In this document: in pieces, positions 24,515 to 32,508 of the stretch
How positions within the stretch are numbered: position 1 is the stretch's first letter
Layout: each line of letters begins with the position of its first letter
NCBI GenBank assembly: GCA_028707085.1
Contig: JAQTUW010000030.1
Coordinates: 1 to 32,865 of the forward strand
Source: Methylococcales bacterium
GTDB taxonomy: Bacteria; Pseudomonadota; Gammaproteobacteria; Methylococcales; Methylomonadaceae
Length of the DNA: 32,865 nucleotides
Direction: 5' to 3'
Notes under the pieces: model-generated
Told to the model about the DNA's origin: nothing
The model's database searches: none
What the model saw: only the letters and a program-made list of their open reading frames with translations
Translations under genes and position numbers: made by a program

Positions 24515-26071
24515 ATGACAACGACCAGCAGCAGCCCGTTAGAAATGATTACCCCGGCGCGCGAAGAAAGGCCCAACCGCATGTGCGTCGTGGTCAGCGA
24601 TCTGCACTTTACCGACGGTACGGTCGGCACGCAGAATCTGGGCGCGCCAACCTGGAATGATTTTTATAACGTCATCATGCAGCGTAGCAGGCTGTATGCG
24701 CTTCACGAAGTGGTTTTCGTGATGGACGGCGACTCCCTGGATATGATCCGCAGCGGCAAGTGAGCGAAAAACGGGGTTTATCCCTGGGATCAGGCGCAAC
24801 AGGCAACCGTTTCGGAAATCATCATGGCGATTACCCGGGACATTGTGGCGCGGCATCACAGTTTTTTTGAATGGCTGCGCAATCTGGAGGCCAGCCTCAG
24901 AAAAGATACCGCCAACCCGGCGCTGAAAGTCAAAATCGTCATCACCATGGGCAATCACGACAAGGATCTGGTCGGCGATAATCAAGCGCTAACCTATTTT
25001 TATGAGCAAGCTTTGGGCATCAAGGTTGACAATATCGACGACGGCCGGCGCGAACTGATGGGCCGCATGTACGGCGACGCCAGGATGTTCAAGGACAAGG
25101 ATAAAGCCCCTTATTTGCCTTTCTATTACGCCGACCCGGGTTTTCGGTTCTTTACCACTCACGGCCAATGGCGGGATCAGTATAACAGCGTGGCGATACC
25201 GGCTAACTCCGCCGCAAGTTTGCCAGGCTGGTGCGTCAAGGATGGCTGGGCGCTTGAAACCTGGAAAAAACTCGGGTTTGCGCCATTTTTTCGACCCTGC
25301 TTCGGCGACTCGGTTGCCGCCGGGGTGCTATCCACCTTTATATATAGAACCAAGGAAAAGTTGAACAAGGGCGGCTTGCATATTCCCGACATTGACTCTG
25401 TGCTGGATGAACTGGATTTATACCGTCCCACGCATGCGGCCGTCGCCAGAATCATCAGGCTGACCGCCGCCAAACGCAAATCCAGTTTGAATCCGGAAGC
25501 CGTTCAGATCATTGAAGAAACGTTATATCAATCTCTGGTACAGTGGTTAAACTGGGATTTCACCATCCAGTCGTCCTATCCCTTGCAACGGATCATTCTG
25601 ACCGTCATCAAATGGGTTCTGAAAATAATGAACTTTTTGGGCCACAACCTGCAAATCAAGGCCATTGCCGCCATATTGTGGATTATGGACAAATTTGGCG
25701 GCGAACCTGCGCCACCCGGTTATAAGGAAATGAAAACCTTTCCGGGATTCATTTACGGCTATCAGATTCATGGCGAGGGCCACACTCACCAGCCTTTACA
25801 GGGCGAAGGCAATATGCAGCGCGAGGCCCACCCAAGCACCTATATCAATTACGGCACTTGGCGAGATCAAATTGTGAACAGGAAAAAACGCGGTTACAGA
25901 CGGCGTAGCGTGTTGCGCGCCCTGTTTATTCTGGATATAGCCAATTACACGGCCAGCAAATCCCAACAGCCGCGCACGCTGGATTATTTTGTGGAAGATG
26001 TCATGCACTGGGGCGACGCCAACGACAACATGAACTTAAACGACAAATACTTAAAGCGGTATAGCCGCTAA
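24515..26071 (+). pseudogene. Calcineurin-like metallophosphoesterase interrupted by one in-frame TGA
   Basis: A single frame of 518 codons is broken only at codon 83 (TGA at 24761-24763). The part before it contains VVVSDLH (D29, H31) and DGDSLD (71-76). The part after it contains MGNHD (GNHD at 146-149), THGQWRDQ (H216) and HGEGHTH (GHTH at 422-425). Together these are the complete set of metallophosphoesterase metal ligands, so neither half alone can bind both metals. Around the stop the frame reads SGK-stop-AKNGVYPWD, where Trp (TGG) would fit well, so a single G-to-A change is the simplest cause. An ATG at 24824 could start only the C-terminal fragment. The role of the intact protein is unknown; proximity to the capsule operon may be incidental. 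Confidence 0.8.
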
Positions 26072-26131
26072 TCGTTACAAACGACGTTATAATAGTGAGA
26101 GGCCGAACAACAAAAGCAAGGATAAAACTTA

Positions 26132-26473
26132 ATGCCACGTCTGCTAATCAGGCCGGAGGCCGAAAGCGATCTTGATGAAATCTGGCGGTATATCGCCCAG
26201 GATAACCCAGCCAACGCCAATGTGGAAACAGCCCGCCGCCGGACGGGCGCCAACCTGTTCATGAATGCGCGACGCTTGCCGATATGCCTGAGCCTGCTGC
26301 TGGCCGGTGGTTGCAGCAGCATCGAGGACATGCAGCATATCGGCTATTATGCCGTGCAAAACATGGGCCGTTCGCAATGTCAGAAACGCATGGCCGACGA
26401 TTGTAACGGCCAGCAGAGCTTCGATAACTATCAACAACAAAGGCAGGCTGCCGAACAATCGAAAAACCCCTGA
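26132..26473 (+). CDS. ParE N-terminal fragment in frame with a small lipoprotein
   Basis: The frame starts with MPRLLIRPEAESDLDEIWRY, which is the N-terminus of a RelE/ParE toxin, and stops resembling it after about 30 residues (AQDNPANAN). From M44 (ATG at 26261) it reads as an independent lipoprotein: NARRLPICLSLLLAGGC with the lipid-accepting Cys 19 residues in, then CSSIEDMQHIGYYAV and a Gln-rich tail, 70 aa in all. The toxin piece has a good ribosome binding site (AAGGA) while the internal ATG has none visible. Translation from 26132 would bury the signal peptide. Either the lipoprotein is made from 26261, or the deletion that joined the two put it under toxin control. No antitoxin gene is next to it. 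Confidence 0.55.
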   Translation: MPRLLIRPEAESDLDEIWRYIAQDNPANANVETARRRTGANLFMNARRLPICLSLLLAGGCSSIEDMQHIGYYAVQNMGRSQCQKRMADDCNGQQSFDNYQQQRQAAEQSKNP

Positions 26474-26728
26474 TTCGGTCGCGGATTTTTTTAACGGCGC
26501 AGATCGGGTTTAGTGTCTGGTTCGCGTATTTCTATTATTTAAAATCAATGATATATGGGATGCGCTAAACGCACGGCGGCGCATCTGTCACGGCGAAGGC
26601 TTTGTTGCCGCCCTCAAGCGTATAAATGCCGAACATCTGCCCGATAATTAAACTATAATGAAGCCAGGGTGTTGCGGGGTTAACGCTACGCCAGCCACAC
26701 TAATTCACAACGGACAAAGGCTTTTCTG
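26474..26728. other. Intergenic stretch with a -10-like box
   Basis: Between the lipoprotein and the transporter leader. A T7 run follows the lipoprotein stop (about 26486-26492) with only a weak preceding stem, so termination is possible. TATAAT at 26654-26659 has no matching -35 but lies suitably about 75 bp before the first ATG downstream. No gene is seen. Confidence 0.35.
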
Positions 26729-26773
26729 ATGCTGGAAGGTATTCTCAGTTTACTGGTCGCCATTTTTTTCTGA
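26729..26773 (+). CDS. Possible 14-aa leader peptide before the TauE/SafE gene
   Basis: A short hydrophobic frame (MLEGILSLLVAIFF) ends in TGA immediately followed by the ATG of the transporter gene, in the same reading phase. AAAGG lies 8-9 nt before its ATG, whereas the transporter ATG has no separate ribosome binding site. This suggests that translation of the transporter is coupled to the leader. It could equally be the start of a longer transporter with a TGG-to-TGA change, or chance. Confidence 0.35.
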   Translation: MLEGILSLLVAIFF

Positions 26774-27532
26774 ATGTTCGCCGATTTCGATCCGGCTATG
26801 CTGCTGCTGATTGCCGCCGCCGGGCTTTACGCCGGCGCCCAGAACACCCTGGCCGGCGGCGGCTCCTTCATTACGTTTCCCACGCTGCTGTTGGCCGGGC
26901 TTAATCCGCTGGACGCCAATATCACCTCCACCATAGCACTGTATCCAAACCAGATCACATCCAGTCTGGCCGGCCGAAAGCTGGCCGGCGGGGTAGGGGG
27001 GGTGGGTCTGGGCAGGCTGTTCGCGCTGAGCCTGGCGGGCGGCATCGCCGGCGCGTTGCTGTTGCTGAATACGCCGGTGGGCATTTTCGCCCGGCTTGTG
27101 CCGTGGCTGGTGCTGTTCGCCACCACGGTTTTCGCCTGGGGCAGCTTCCGCAGCAGGTCGCCGCACGCCGACAGGCCGGCGCCCGCGCCGCTGCTGGCGC
27201 TGCTACAGTTTTTGACAGGCGTTTACGGCGGTTATTTCGGCGGCGGTATCGGCATTCTGATGCTGGCCGGCCTGACCTGGGCCGGACAGCAGGTGCGGAT
27301 GGCCACCGCCACCAAAAACGTGCTGGCCATGGCCATGAACAGCTCCGCCGTCGGCCTGTTCGCCTTTTCCGGGCGGATAGACTGGCATGCCGCCATCGCG
27401 CTGGCTCTGGGCGGCGTCGGCGGCGGTTTTCTGGGCGTCTGGCTGGTGCATCGCCTGCCGGAGAAGATCATGCGCGGCTTTGTGGTAATGGTGGGCTGCG
27501 TGCTGAGCGGCTGGCTGTTTTTACGAGATTAA
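26774..27532 (+). CDS. TauE/SafE-family (TSUP) membrane transporter
   Basis: A 252-aa protein with about eight spans in two repeats. The first repeat has GAQNTLAGGGSFITFPTLL (about 16-34) and the second GVYGGYFGGGIGILMLAG, the paired glycine-rich motifs of TSUP sulfite or organosulfonate exporters. WLVLFATTVFAWGSF and the terminal GCVLSGWLFLRD are typical spans. Substrate cannot be deduced; sulfite, sulfoacetate and other anions are known for the family. The 3' end overlaps the convergent HAD gene by 12 bp. Confidence 0.85.
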   Translation: MFADFDPAMLLLIAAAGLYAGAQNTLAGGGSFITFPTLLLAGLNPLDANITSTIALYPNQITSSLAGRKLAGGVGGVGLGRLFALSLAGGIAGALLLLNTPVGIFARLVPWLVLFATTVFAWGSFRSRSPHADRPAPAPLLALLQFLTGVYGGYFGGGIGILMLAGLTWAGQQVRMATATKNVLAMAMNSSAVGLFAFSGRIDWHAAIALALGGVGGGFLGVWLVHRLPEKIMRGFVVMVGCVLSGWLFLRD

Positions 27533-28186
27533 GCCGCAAACCTGTTCCAGGTTATCCAGCACCCGCCAGGCCATGCCGGCCACCCGGCTGTCCGCCGGCT
27601 GAACGGAGGGAATGAACAGGCAGGGCGCGCCGGCGGCAACCGCGGCCAGCACGCCGCTGGCGGAGTCTTCCAGAACCAGGCAGTCGGCGATGTCGGTCTC
27701 CAGCAGGGCGGCGGCTTTCAGGAAAATGTCCGGGGCCGGTTTGGACTGGTTCGGGCCGACATCGTCGCCGCAGACCATGGCCTGGAACACGTCTTCCAGT
27801 CCGGCCAGTCGCAGGCAGTACAGGGCGTCGGCGCGCCGGCTGTTGGTGGCCAGACAGTAAGGCAGCCGCAGGTCGCCGATCCGCTTCAGCAGGCTGAAAA
27901 AGCCGGGTTTTACCGGAATCCCGCGCCGCCGGACGTGGTTCAGCCATGCATGTTGGCTGAGCGGGCCGAAGGCCGCCAAATCGAACCCCTCGCCATAGCG
28001 CCGCGACAGGCCGGCCATCACCCTGTCGCCGGGCAGGCCGGAAACAGAGGCCAGAAATTCATCGTCCAGCCGATAGCCCATGTCGGTGGCGGCCTGACGC
28101 CATGCGGCGAAATACGTGGTTTCGCTGTCCAGCACCAGGCCGTCCATATCAAAAATCAGCGCCCTGGGTCTAAAAATGACGGTCAT
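27521..28186 (-). CDS. HAD-superfamily phosphatase (beta-phosphoglucomutase-like)
   Basis: A 221-aa cytoplasmic enzyme with all four HAD motifs: I, FDMDGLVLDSE; II, LATNSRR; III, KPAPDIFLKAA; and IV, LVLEDSASGVLAA. A helical cap (about 20-80) lies between motifs I and II, as in the phosphoglucomutase/phosphoglycolate group. It likely dephosphorylates or isomerises a sugar phosphate or nucleotide. The ATG at 28186 is chosen since motif I follows at once; the longer frame from 28225 adds 13 residues of poor quality. It lies 54 bp after the nucleotidyltransferase-like gene on the same strand. Confidence 0.85.
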   Translation of the reverse strand: MTVIFRPRALIFDMDGLVLDSETTYFAAWRQAATDMGYRLDDEFLASVSGLPGDRVMAGLSRRYGEGFDLAAFGPLSQHAWLNHVRRRGIPVKPGFFSLLKRIGDLRLPYCLATNSRRADALYCLRLAGLEDVFQAMVCGDDVGPNQSKPAPDIFLKAAALLETDIADCLVLEDSASGVLAAVAAGAPCLFIPSVQPADSRVAGMAWRVLDNLEQVCGLIS

Positions 28187-28239
28187 GGTCGTCCGGGTAC
28201 GGCCATGGCCGGGCAAAATCCGCAAGCCGGGCGCATGAT

Positions 28240-29163
28240 TCAGTTCACCGACCTGATATATTCGCCCGGCGCTTCGCGGCTGGAACCGACCACGATGCGC
28301 TTTTGGCCCTGCTCGTCCACTTCCAGTTGTCCGGAAACTTCGATGCGTTCGCCGGTTTGCGCCTGACCGGCATAGGTGGCGGTGAAACTGACCACGCTGG
28401 CGATATCGGCGGCGTCGATGCCGTATTCCGCCGGATAATCGAAGCCGCGGCTGGCGTTGGTCACAGTGGTTTCGATACGGATCGGCCCCAGCTTGGCGAA
28501 CTGTCGGTCGTCGTCGGCCGGTTCGTTAACCAGCGACAGGTCGAATTTGCGGCCGTTGATGACGCCTTTATTGAATTTTCGCTGTTCGTGGCGGATATAT
28601 TCTTCCAGCGTCAATTCGCAGTCCCGGCGACTGTAGGCCTGTAGCCAGTCGCGTGCGGTCAGCGTCCGGCACTGTCCGCTATCGGTCAGGGTCTGTACCG
28701 CCCGGCGCAGGGTCTGAAACAGCGGCCGGCTGTAACAGACCAGATCGATATCCGATCCCGGATGCTGAAAACCCGGCAGCAGGGAGCCGGTGACGCCGAG
28801 CTGCGATAGATCGACGCCCTGCCGTCGCAACAGTTCGCACAGTTGCCGCAAATCGTTCAGCACCGGATCGTCGTCCCGGCTGTGCAGCAGGGTCTGCAAT
28901 ACCGCTTGCGGCTGGTAATGGCGGACGACGGCGCTTTCCGGCACGCCATGCATATCCGCATCCAGCCGGAGCGAATGAAACAGATACTGCGGATAATGGG
29001 TAGCCAGATACTGATTGGCCTGGTCGCTCGATAGCTTGCGCCAGCCGCCATCGCCGGGCGCATAGCGTAAAAAGCAGCGGATGACGCCGTTTTCGCCGCC
29101 GCCGGCGACCACGGCGAATATTAGATCCTGGGATGTGGCGATAAAGTCCTTGGCGCGGTACAT
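28240..29163 (-). CDS. Nucleotidyltransferase-fold protein with C-terminal beta domain
   Basis: A 307-aa protein. GVTGSLLPGFQHPGSDIDL (123-141) is a polymerase-beta-type nucleotidyltransferase motif, with GS at 126-127, D138 and D140 as metal ligands and KFDLS (D208) as a candidate third Asp. Residues 1-110 are unassigned. Residues about 225-307 read as an all-beta, OB-like segment (VVSFTATYAG, ERIEVSGQLEVD, KRIVVGSS). The target could be a nucleic acid, a small molecule or a protein (AMPylation); nothing in the neighbourhood decides. It is divergent from pntA. Confidence 0.65.
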   Translation of the reverse strand: MYRAKDFIATSQDLIFAVVAGGGENGVIRCFLRYAPGDGGWRKLSSDQANQYLATHYPQYLFHSLRLDADMHGVPESAVVRHYQPQAVLQTLLHSRDDDPVLNDLRQLCELLRRQGVDLSQLGVTGSLLPGFQHPGSDIDLVCYSRPLFQTLRRAVQTLTDSGQCRTLTARDWLQAYSRRDCELTLEEYIRHEQRKFNKGVINGRKFDLSLVNEPADDDRQFAKLGPIRIETTVTNASRGFDYPAEYGIDAADIASVVSFTATYAGQAQTGERIEVSGQLEVDEQGQKRIVVGSSREAPGEYIRSVN

Positions 29164-29231
29164 ATTGTGGGTAGTGGGTGCGAGTCGTGGCCCGATATTT
29201 TAGTGGATTTTTAGCGCCGGATAGAAAACAA

Positions 29232-29260
29232 TTGAAAAATACAGGCTAATCCCATATTCT
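29232..29260 (+). promoter_or_regulatory. pntAB promoter
   Basis: TTGAAA (29232-29237) and TATTCT (29255-29260) are 17 bp apart, a good sigma-70 promoter. The transcript start near 29267 gives a leader of about 65 nt, which includes a small GTCAT-GAAA-ATGAC hairpin (29275-29288). Confidence 0.6.
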
Positions 29261-29333
29261 CCCAGCCGATCCATGTCATGAAAATGACACTTTCAGCCTT
29301 ATTTCCAATATCCCTAACAAAGCAGGAGATAGC

Positions 29334-30887
29334 ATGAGAATCGGTGTACCCAAGGAAATACATGATGGTGAAAAACGCGTCGCAACCACCCCGGAAGCGG
29401 CGGAAAAAATAATAAAACTGGGCTTTGAAGTTTGTGTGGAGACGGGCGCGGGCGATGCCGCCGACATTTCGGATCAGGCTTATCTGGCGGTGGGCGCGAC
29501 TATAGCCGATTCCGCAACCTTATTGTGGCAACAGTCCGATATTATCATGAAAGTCCGGGCGCCGGAATTCCATCCGCTACTGGAAATCGAGGAAACCGAA
29601 CTGCTCAAACCCGGCCAGTATCTGATCAGTTTCATCTGGCCGGCGCAAAACGAAGCCCTGATGCAGCAACTGGCCGCCAAGCAGGTGACTGTGCTGGCCA
29701 TGGACAGCGTGCCGCGCATGTCGCGGGCGCAAAAAATGGATGCGCTCAGCTCCATGGCCAATATCGCCGGTTACCGGGCCATTGTCGAAGCCGCCCAGCA
29801 CTTCGGCCGGTTTTTTACCGGCCAGATTACCGCCGCCGGCAAGGTGCCGCCGGCCAAGGTGTTGGTGATAGGCGCGGGCGTGGCCGGGCTGGCGGCGATC
29901 GGCGCGGCGAAAAGCATGGGCGCCATCGTCCGGGCGTTCGACACCCGCCCCGAGGTAAAGGAACAGATCGAGAGCATGGACGCGGAATTTCTGATGCTGG
30001 ATTTCAAGGAGGACGGTTCCGGCAGCGGCGGTTACGCCAAGACCATGTCCAAGGAATTCATCGACGCGGAAATGGCGCTGTTCGCCGAGCAGGCCAGAGA
30101 GGTGGATATCATCGTCACCACGGCGCTGATTCCCGGCAAGCCCGCGCCCAGGCTAATCACCGCCGAGATGGTGGAATCCATGAAGCCCGGCAGCGTGATC
30201 GTGGATCTGGCGGCCGAGCAGGGTGGCAACTGCGCTCTGACCGGCAAGGATCAGGTGGTGGTCTGCCACGGCGTCACCATCATCGGCTACACCAATCTTC
30301 CCAGCCGGCTGGCCAATCAGTCCAGCCAGCTTTACGCCACCAATCTGCGGCATCTGCTGACCGATTTGTGTCCCACCAAGGACGGCCAGCTATTCGTGAA
30401 TATGGAGGATGAAGTTATCCGTGGGGCGACAGTGATACAGGCCGGCAAAATCACCTGGCCGCCGCCGCCCCCCACCCTCAGCGCTACGCCGAAGACGGCG
30501 GAGCAGGTCGCCGCCATGCCGGCCGAAGTTGCGAAAAAAAAACGGCCGCCCATTCTAAAATGGCTGGGACTGCTGCTGGGCGTCGCCGCGTTTTTCGGCA
30601 TGGGCGCGGTGGCGCCGGAATCGTTTCTGTCGCATTTTACCGTGTTCATACTGTCCTGCTTTCTGGGCTATCAGGTAATCTGGAATGTCACGCCCGCCCT
30701 GCATACTCCGCTGATGAGCGTCACCAACGCCATTAGCGGCATCATCGTGATCGGCGCGCTGGTGCAGGTTTCGACCCTGCTGGAGAGCATGGAAATCCTG
30801 TCCGGACTGGCGATTCTGGTTGCCTCCATCAATATTGTCGGCGGTTTCCTGGTGACCCGCCGCATGCTCGAAATGTTTCGGAAATAG
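29334..30887 (+). CDS. pntA: NAD(P) transhydrogenase subunit alpha
   Basis: A 517-aa protein, close to E. coli PntA (510 aa). The N-terminal signature is [19 protein letters not shown]. The NAD-binding domain has [22 protein letters not shown] followed by [10 protein letters not shown], with [10 protein letters not shown] further on. A Pro/Ala-rich linker leads to the membrane part (about 410-517, four spans). With PntB it couples hydride transfer from NADH to NADP+ to proton import. AGGAG lies before the ATG. pntB follows after 9 bp. Confidence 0.96.
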   Translation: MRIGVPKEIHDGEKRVATTPEAAEKIIKLGFEVCVETGAGDAADISDQAYLAVGATIADSATLLWQQSDIIMKVRAPEFHPLLEIEETELLKPGQYLISFIWPAQNEALMQQLAAKQVTVLAMDSVPRMSRAQKMDALSSMANIAGYRAIVEAAQHFGRFFTGQITAAGKVPPAKVLVIGAGVAGLAAIGAAKSMGAIVRAFDTRPEVKEQIESMDAEFLMLDFKEDGSGSGGYAKTMSKEFIDAEMALFAEQAREVDIIVTTALIPGKPAPRLITAEMVESMKPGSVIVDLAAEQGGNCALTGKDQVVVCHGVTIIGYTNLPSRLANQSSQLYATNLRHLLTDLCPTKDGQLFVNMEDEVIRGATVIQAGKITWPPPPPTLSATPKTAEQVAAMPAEVAKKKRPPILKWLGLLLGVAAFFGMGAVAPESFLSHFTVFILSCFLGYQVIWNVTPALHTPLMSVTNAISGIIVIGALVQVSTLLESMEILSGLAILVASINIVGGFLVTRRMLEMFRK

Positions 30888-30896
30888 GGGAAGCAC

Positions 30897-32300
30897 ATGG
30901 TATCGCATGGTATTTTAACAATGGCGTACATTGCCGCCTTTATTATGTTCATTCTCAGCCTCAGCGGCCTCAGCCGACAGGAAACCTCGCGGCGCGGTAA
31001 CTATTTCGGCATGGCGGGCATGTTTGTCGCCGTGCTGACCACGGTGCTGGGCAGTAGCGTGCATGGGCAAATTGCTTACGAGATTTTGGTGGTGGCCCTG
31101 CTGATCGGCGGTTTTATCGGCTCCAGGCTCGCAAAAAGGGTGACCATGACTCAGATGCCGGAACTGGTGGCGATGATGCACAGCCTGGTCGGCCTGGCGG
31201 CGGTATTGGTCGGCTACACCAATTTCATCGAGGGCGGTTCGGGGCTGATAGGCGTCGAGAAAACCATCCATGTCATGGAAATCTATATCGGCGTGTTCAT
31301 CGGCGCGGTAACCTTTTCGGGCTCTATCATCGCCTTCGGCAAACTGTGCGGCCGGATCACCGGCAAACCGGTGCTGATGCCGGCCCGGCACTGGTTCAAC
31401 CTGCTGCTGTTAATTGGCACGATCTATCTGGGCTATCGGTTCCTGGGCGATATCGCAGCCGGCTACGGTCTGATTCCTCTGGGCATCATGACCGGCATCG
31501 CGCTGATCTTCGGCGTGCATATGGTGATGGCGATAGGCGGGGCCGACATGCCGGTGGTGGTGTCCATGCTCAATAGCTATTCCGGCTGGGCGGCGGCGGC
31601 GACCGGGTTCATGCTCAGCAACGATCTGCTGATCGTCACCGGCGCGCTGGTGGGCAGTAGCGGGGCTATTCTTAGCTATATCATGTGTCGGGCCATGAAC
31701 CGGCATTTCCTCAGCGTGATCGCCGGCGGTTTCGGCACCACCAGCGGCGGTAATTCGGCGGAAGTGGTGGGCGAGGTTAATCCCATTGAAGCGGAAGAAG
31801 CCGCGCAACTGCTGCGCGACGCCAAAAATATCGTCATCATTCCCGGTTACGGCATGGCCGTGGCCCAGGCCCAGCACACCGTCAACGACATCACCCGGCT
31901 GCTGCTGAAGATGGGCAAGAAAGTCCGCTTCGCCATCCATCCGGTGGCCGGACGGATGCCGGGGCACATGAACGTGCTGCTGGCGGAAGCCAAGGTGCCG
32001 TACGACATCGTGTTCGAGATGGATGAAGTCAACGAGGATTTTCCCAATGTAGATGTGTCCATCGTGATAGGGGCCAACGATATTGTCAATCCCTCTGCGC
32101 TGGAAGACCCGCATAGCCCGATTGCCGGCATGCCGGTGCTGGAATGCTGGAAAAGCGGAACCACCATCGTGCTGAAGCGCAGCATGGCCTCCGGCTATGC
32201 CGGGGTGGGCAATCCGCTGTTCGTGCAGGAAAACACCCGAATGCTGTTCGGCGACGCCGACGACAGGCTACAGGCCCTGCTGAAAGCCTTGCAGGGTTGA
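30897..32300 (+). CDS. pntB: NAD(P) transhydrogenase subunit beta
   Basis: A 467-aa membrane protein, E. coli PntB being 462 aa. About eight or nine spans (residues 10-260) precede the NADP-binding domain III. That domain has [35 protein letters not shown] and [13 protein letters not shown], then [18 protein letters not shown], all diagnostic of PntB. A ribosome binding site (GGGGAAG) precedes the ATG. Its transcript likely ends at the REP-type hairpin 20 bp downstream. Confidence 0.96.
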   Translation: MVSHGILTMAYIAAFIMFILSLSGLSRQETSRRGNYFGMAGMFVAVLTTVLGSSVHGQIAYEILVVALLIGGFIGSRLAKRVTMTQMPELVAMMHSLVGLAAVLVGYTNFIEGGSGLIGVEKTIHVMEIYIGVFIGAVTFSGSIIAFGKLCGRITGKPVLMPARHWFNLLLLIGTIYLGYRFLGDIAAGYGLIPLGIMTGIALIFGVHMVMAIGGADMPVVVSMLNSYSGWAAAATGFMLSNDLLIVTGALVGSSGAILSYIMCRAMNRHFLSVIAGGFGTTSGGNSAEVVGEVNPIEAEEAAQLLRDAKNIVIIPGYGMAVAQAQHTVNDITRLLLKMGKKVRFAIHPVAGRMPGHMNVLLAEAKVPYDIVFEMDEVNEDFPNVDVSIVIGANDIVNPSALEDPHSPIAGMPVLECWKSGTTIVLKRSMASGYAGVGNPLFVQENTRMLFGDADDRLQALLKALQG

Positions 32301-32319
32301 TTGTCGGGGGATCATTTCG

Positions 32320-32373
32320 ACAGGCGTTTCGGCGCAATAGCAATGGCGTATGCGCCGGACGCCTGTCATTTTT
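32320..32373 (+). terminator. REP-type bipartite hairpin after pntB (also REP copy 5)
   Basis: A composite stem, ACAGGCGT/ACGCCTGT (32320-32327 and 32359-32366) and inner CGGCGCA/TGCGCCG (32330-32336 and 32351-32357), is followed by CATTTTT. The inner GCGCAATAGCAATGGCGTA loop region resembles the REP copy at 15459, so a repeat seems to have been recruited as the pntAB terminator. Confidence 0.65.
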
Positions 32374-32400
32374 GAGGGGTAGGGGAAACCTGCTGCCAAC
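32365..32400 (-). pseudogene. Duplicated 3' end of the Gly/Tyr-rich protein gene
   Basis: On the minus strand this reads WQQVSPTPQK and TGA, exactly the last ten residues and stop of the gene ending at 32509. The two 36-bp stretches differ at four bases. Three are synonymous changes within the shared codons and one falls in the preceding codon. Upstream of the Trp codon the similarity stops. It is a remnant of a paralogous copy. Confidence 0.7.
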
Positions 32401-32403
32401 GCG

Positions 32404-32441
32404 ATAAGGTGTAATCCCCATTGCAATTCGAAACACCTTAT
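32404..32441. repeat. Inverted repeat next to the duplicated gene end
   Basis: ATAAGGTGT (32404-32412) and ACACCTTAT (32433-32441), a perfect 9-bp stem with a 20-nt loop. It begins directly where the duplicated coding remnant ends, so it may mark a rearrangement junction or small inserted element. Confidence 0.5.
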
Positions 32442-32508
32442 AGGGCGTCAATAGCGTAGCGGTCGTGTGGGACACGTTGGATAAGCCAGGACACTTATAG
32501 AAGGGCCG

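Noticed and set aside
24169-24660. A 163-aa plus-strand frame
   Set aside because: Its second half overlaps the phosphoesterase in another phase and crosses a terminator-like hairpin; only the first about 40 residues look protein-like.
24761-24763. TGA read as selenocysteine
   Set aside because: The position fits Trp rather than a catalytic Cys, and no obvious SECIS-like hairpin was recognised immediately downstream; TGA is a normal stop for many genes here.
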